Below, piece after piece: positions 6,614 to 7,835 of a stretch of DNA of 7,835 bases. This DNA is from Bacteroidales bacterium (GTDB lineage Bacteria > Bacteroidota > Bacteroidia > Bacteroidales > UBA7960). The translations under genes and the position numbers were made by a program. Where the stretch lies: contig SLPR01000071.1 in assembly GCA_007131895.1 (NCBI GenBank), positions 1 through 7,835 on the forward strand. Reading direction: 5' to 3'. How positions within the stretch are numbered: the first letter of the stretch is position 1; every line of letters begins with the position of its first letter. The notes under the pieces are model-generated. The model searched no databases, was not told the origin of the DNA, and saw only the letters and a list, made by a program, of their open reading frames with translations.

Positions 6614-7835
6614 TTAGGGCCAGTTCCTGGTAAAACTTCGTGAAAAGTTCCTTAACCATGCGTTGTTGCCGGTTTTTTTGCGGATAAACTCAGAGGGATT
6701 GGTTTCGGGACGCAAAGCATACAGGTGAGATGCCATTTGTGCCCCTGCATACTCTTGCAGGCTGCGCATTTCCCGGGTTGCAAAACCTTGTCGCTCCAGT
6801 ATTTTAAAAAGTTCTATCACTTCAGGATGGTACCCGTCATTGGATAGAAATTCGATGGTTGCTGTTACAAGAGCAGAATGGGACGAAGCTGCTGAAAATT
6901 CAAAAAGACTTTGGTGTTCTGCGCCGTATTGGCTAAGTTGCCGTGTATTAAAAAACTCCCCCGCAATCCTGTATTTGCGAATGAATGCTTCGAAACCCTT
7001 TTGCCCAGCGCCGAAATAAGCACTTTGAGCTTCATGAATTAATTGCTGGTACTCTGATAGCAATTCAATAAACGACAACCCTGTAAGAGTATCAGAAAAG
7101 CTCCATTGACAATTGACTGCTGACGCATTGAATTCCCTTGCCATATCATAACTCTGCCTGGCTTCGGAGTAATATCCCCGTTTAACATGATCATTCATCA
7201 TGGTGAGCATGGATTGTATATCCCTGTAAGTTTTTTCACATTCCTTCGCTGCAATCATCTCTGTCAGGCTTACAATTCGCATATTGATTACCGAATCCTT
7301 TCTCAATTCATGCCTTATAACATAATGCATAAGGTTATTAAGGTGCTCTCTTGCTTCCGCAGGTTCTCCTGCCCATGCTTTCAGGTGCCCTTTCGATAAC
7401 AACTCTTTTACGCGTTCTGCAGCCTGTTCTCTGCTCATTTCATCTCTCGTCACTGCAGGCTCTGATAATACAACCGGAATAACCATTCGCTCAGCACTGC
7501 GTTTGTATTCTTCTGCCTGGCGGGCAAGCATTACCGGATCTTCTCTGCAAATTAGACCCGCATCCGCATATTTTTTACAAAGTTCACCTGCATCTTCAGC
7601 AAGTTTCAGTGCCAGTGCAAAATCATTGGCCTGGAAGGCATTGCTTACCTGGGAAAAATATCCTTCTGCTATCAGCTGCAGCAGGGCAATAGTCTCTTTC
7701 TCTGTTGAAATATATTCCCTGTTGTTTTGCTGGTATTCAAGTGCACTTTCGGCATACAATACCGCAAAGGAATTGTTCTTATTGCTATAGGCCCGTCTGG
7801 CCACAGATAAAAAAGAACGGTACATGCCATAGTGG
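6614..7835 (-). CDS. Hypothetical helical-repeat (TPR-like) protein, N-terminus outside window
   Basis: The reverse frame is open from the right window edge to the TAA at 6614-6616, giving at least 406 residues. An ATG at 7825 exists, but the frame continues upstream (H-Y-G before that Met) and the sequence there already looks like a mid-protein helical repeat, so the true start is probably outside. The visible part is soluble and almost all alpha-helical, rich in Ala, Glu, Gln and Leu. Helix pairs with spacing like tetratricopeptide repeats appear, for example SFAVLYAESALEY near the start, FQANDFALALKLAEDAGELC, and VKRGYYSEARQSYDMAREF. A C-terminal part contains HQSLFEF, EVIELFKILERQGF and a basic aromatic tail ending in RNFSRSFTRNWP. 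No enzymatic motif, signal peptide or membrane segment is visible in this part. TPR-like folds usually serve protein-protein contacts, but the repeats are too degenerate for a firm family call. Transcription converges on the DoxX gene. Confidence 0.75.
   Translation of the reverse strand, partial: HYGMYRSFLSVARRAYSNKNNSFAVLYAESALEYQQNNREYISTEKETIALLQLIAEGYFSQVSNAFQANDFALALKLAEDAGELCKKYADAGLICREDPVMLARQAEEYKRSAERMVIPVVLSEPAVTRDEMSREQAAERVKELLSKGHLKAWAGEPAEAREHLNNLMHYVIRHELRKDSVINMRIVSLTEMIAAKECEKTYRDIQSMLTMMNDHVKRGYYSEARQSYDMAREFNASAVNCQWSFSDTLTGLSFIELLSEYQQLIHEAQSAYFGAGQKGFEAFIRKYRIAGEFFNTRQLSQYGAEHQSLFEFSAASSHSALVTATIEFLSNDGYHPEVIELFKILERQGFATREMRSLQEYAGAQMASHLYALRPETNPSEFIRKKTGNNAWLRNFSRSFTRNWP

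Overview
The window looks like chromosomal DNA from a member of the Bacteroidota. The evidence is a moderately AT-rich sequence with no strong Shine-Dalgarno sites before the starts, a promoter matching the Bacteroidetes TTTG / TAnnTTTG pattern at 2105-2137, a lipoprotein that matches the Bacteroidetes family DUF4831, and a GNAT-nitrilase fusion and a DoxX-type membrane protein of kinds common in that phylum. No mobile elements, RNA genes, CRISPR arrays or phage genes were seen. Six protein genes fill most of the window, and the two at its edges are cut off.

Layout: (1) 1-1878 (+) is the C-terminal 625 residues of a cyanophycin-synthetase-like protein (ATP-grasp plus Mur-ligase domains) whose start lies upstream. 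(2) 1879-2217 is a non-coding gap with one good promoter near its right end. (3) 2218-3396 (+) is a DUF4831 lipoprotein. (4) 3456-4214 (+) is a short-chain dehydrogenase/reductase with a complete catalytic set. (5) 4321-5889 (+) is a two-domain N-acetyltransferase/nitrilase protein. (6) 5890-6114 is a gap with nested inverted repeats. (7) 6115-6594 (+) is a four-helix DoxX-type membrane protein. (8) 6614-7835 (-) is a convergent, helical-repeat hypothetical protein whose N-terminus lies beyond the right edge.

The genes do not form an obvious pathway. Genes 3 to 5 run in one direction with gaps of 59 and 106 bases and might be partly co-transcribed, but their functions look unrelated. The most interesting object is the cyanophycin-synthetase-like protein. 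It keeps the overall CphA scaffold, yet the three metal-binding residues expected in its ATP-grasp domain are all replaced, and two signature motifs of its Mur-ligase domain are rebuilt or partly deleted, while the Mur-ligase P-loop survives. It may be a non-canonical or non-catalytic CphA paralogue, possibly a partner of a canonical CphA encoded just upstream, but that region is outside the window.
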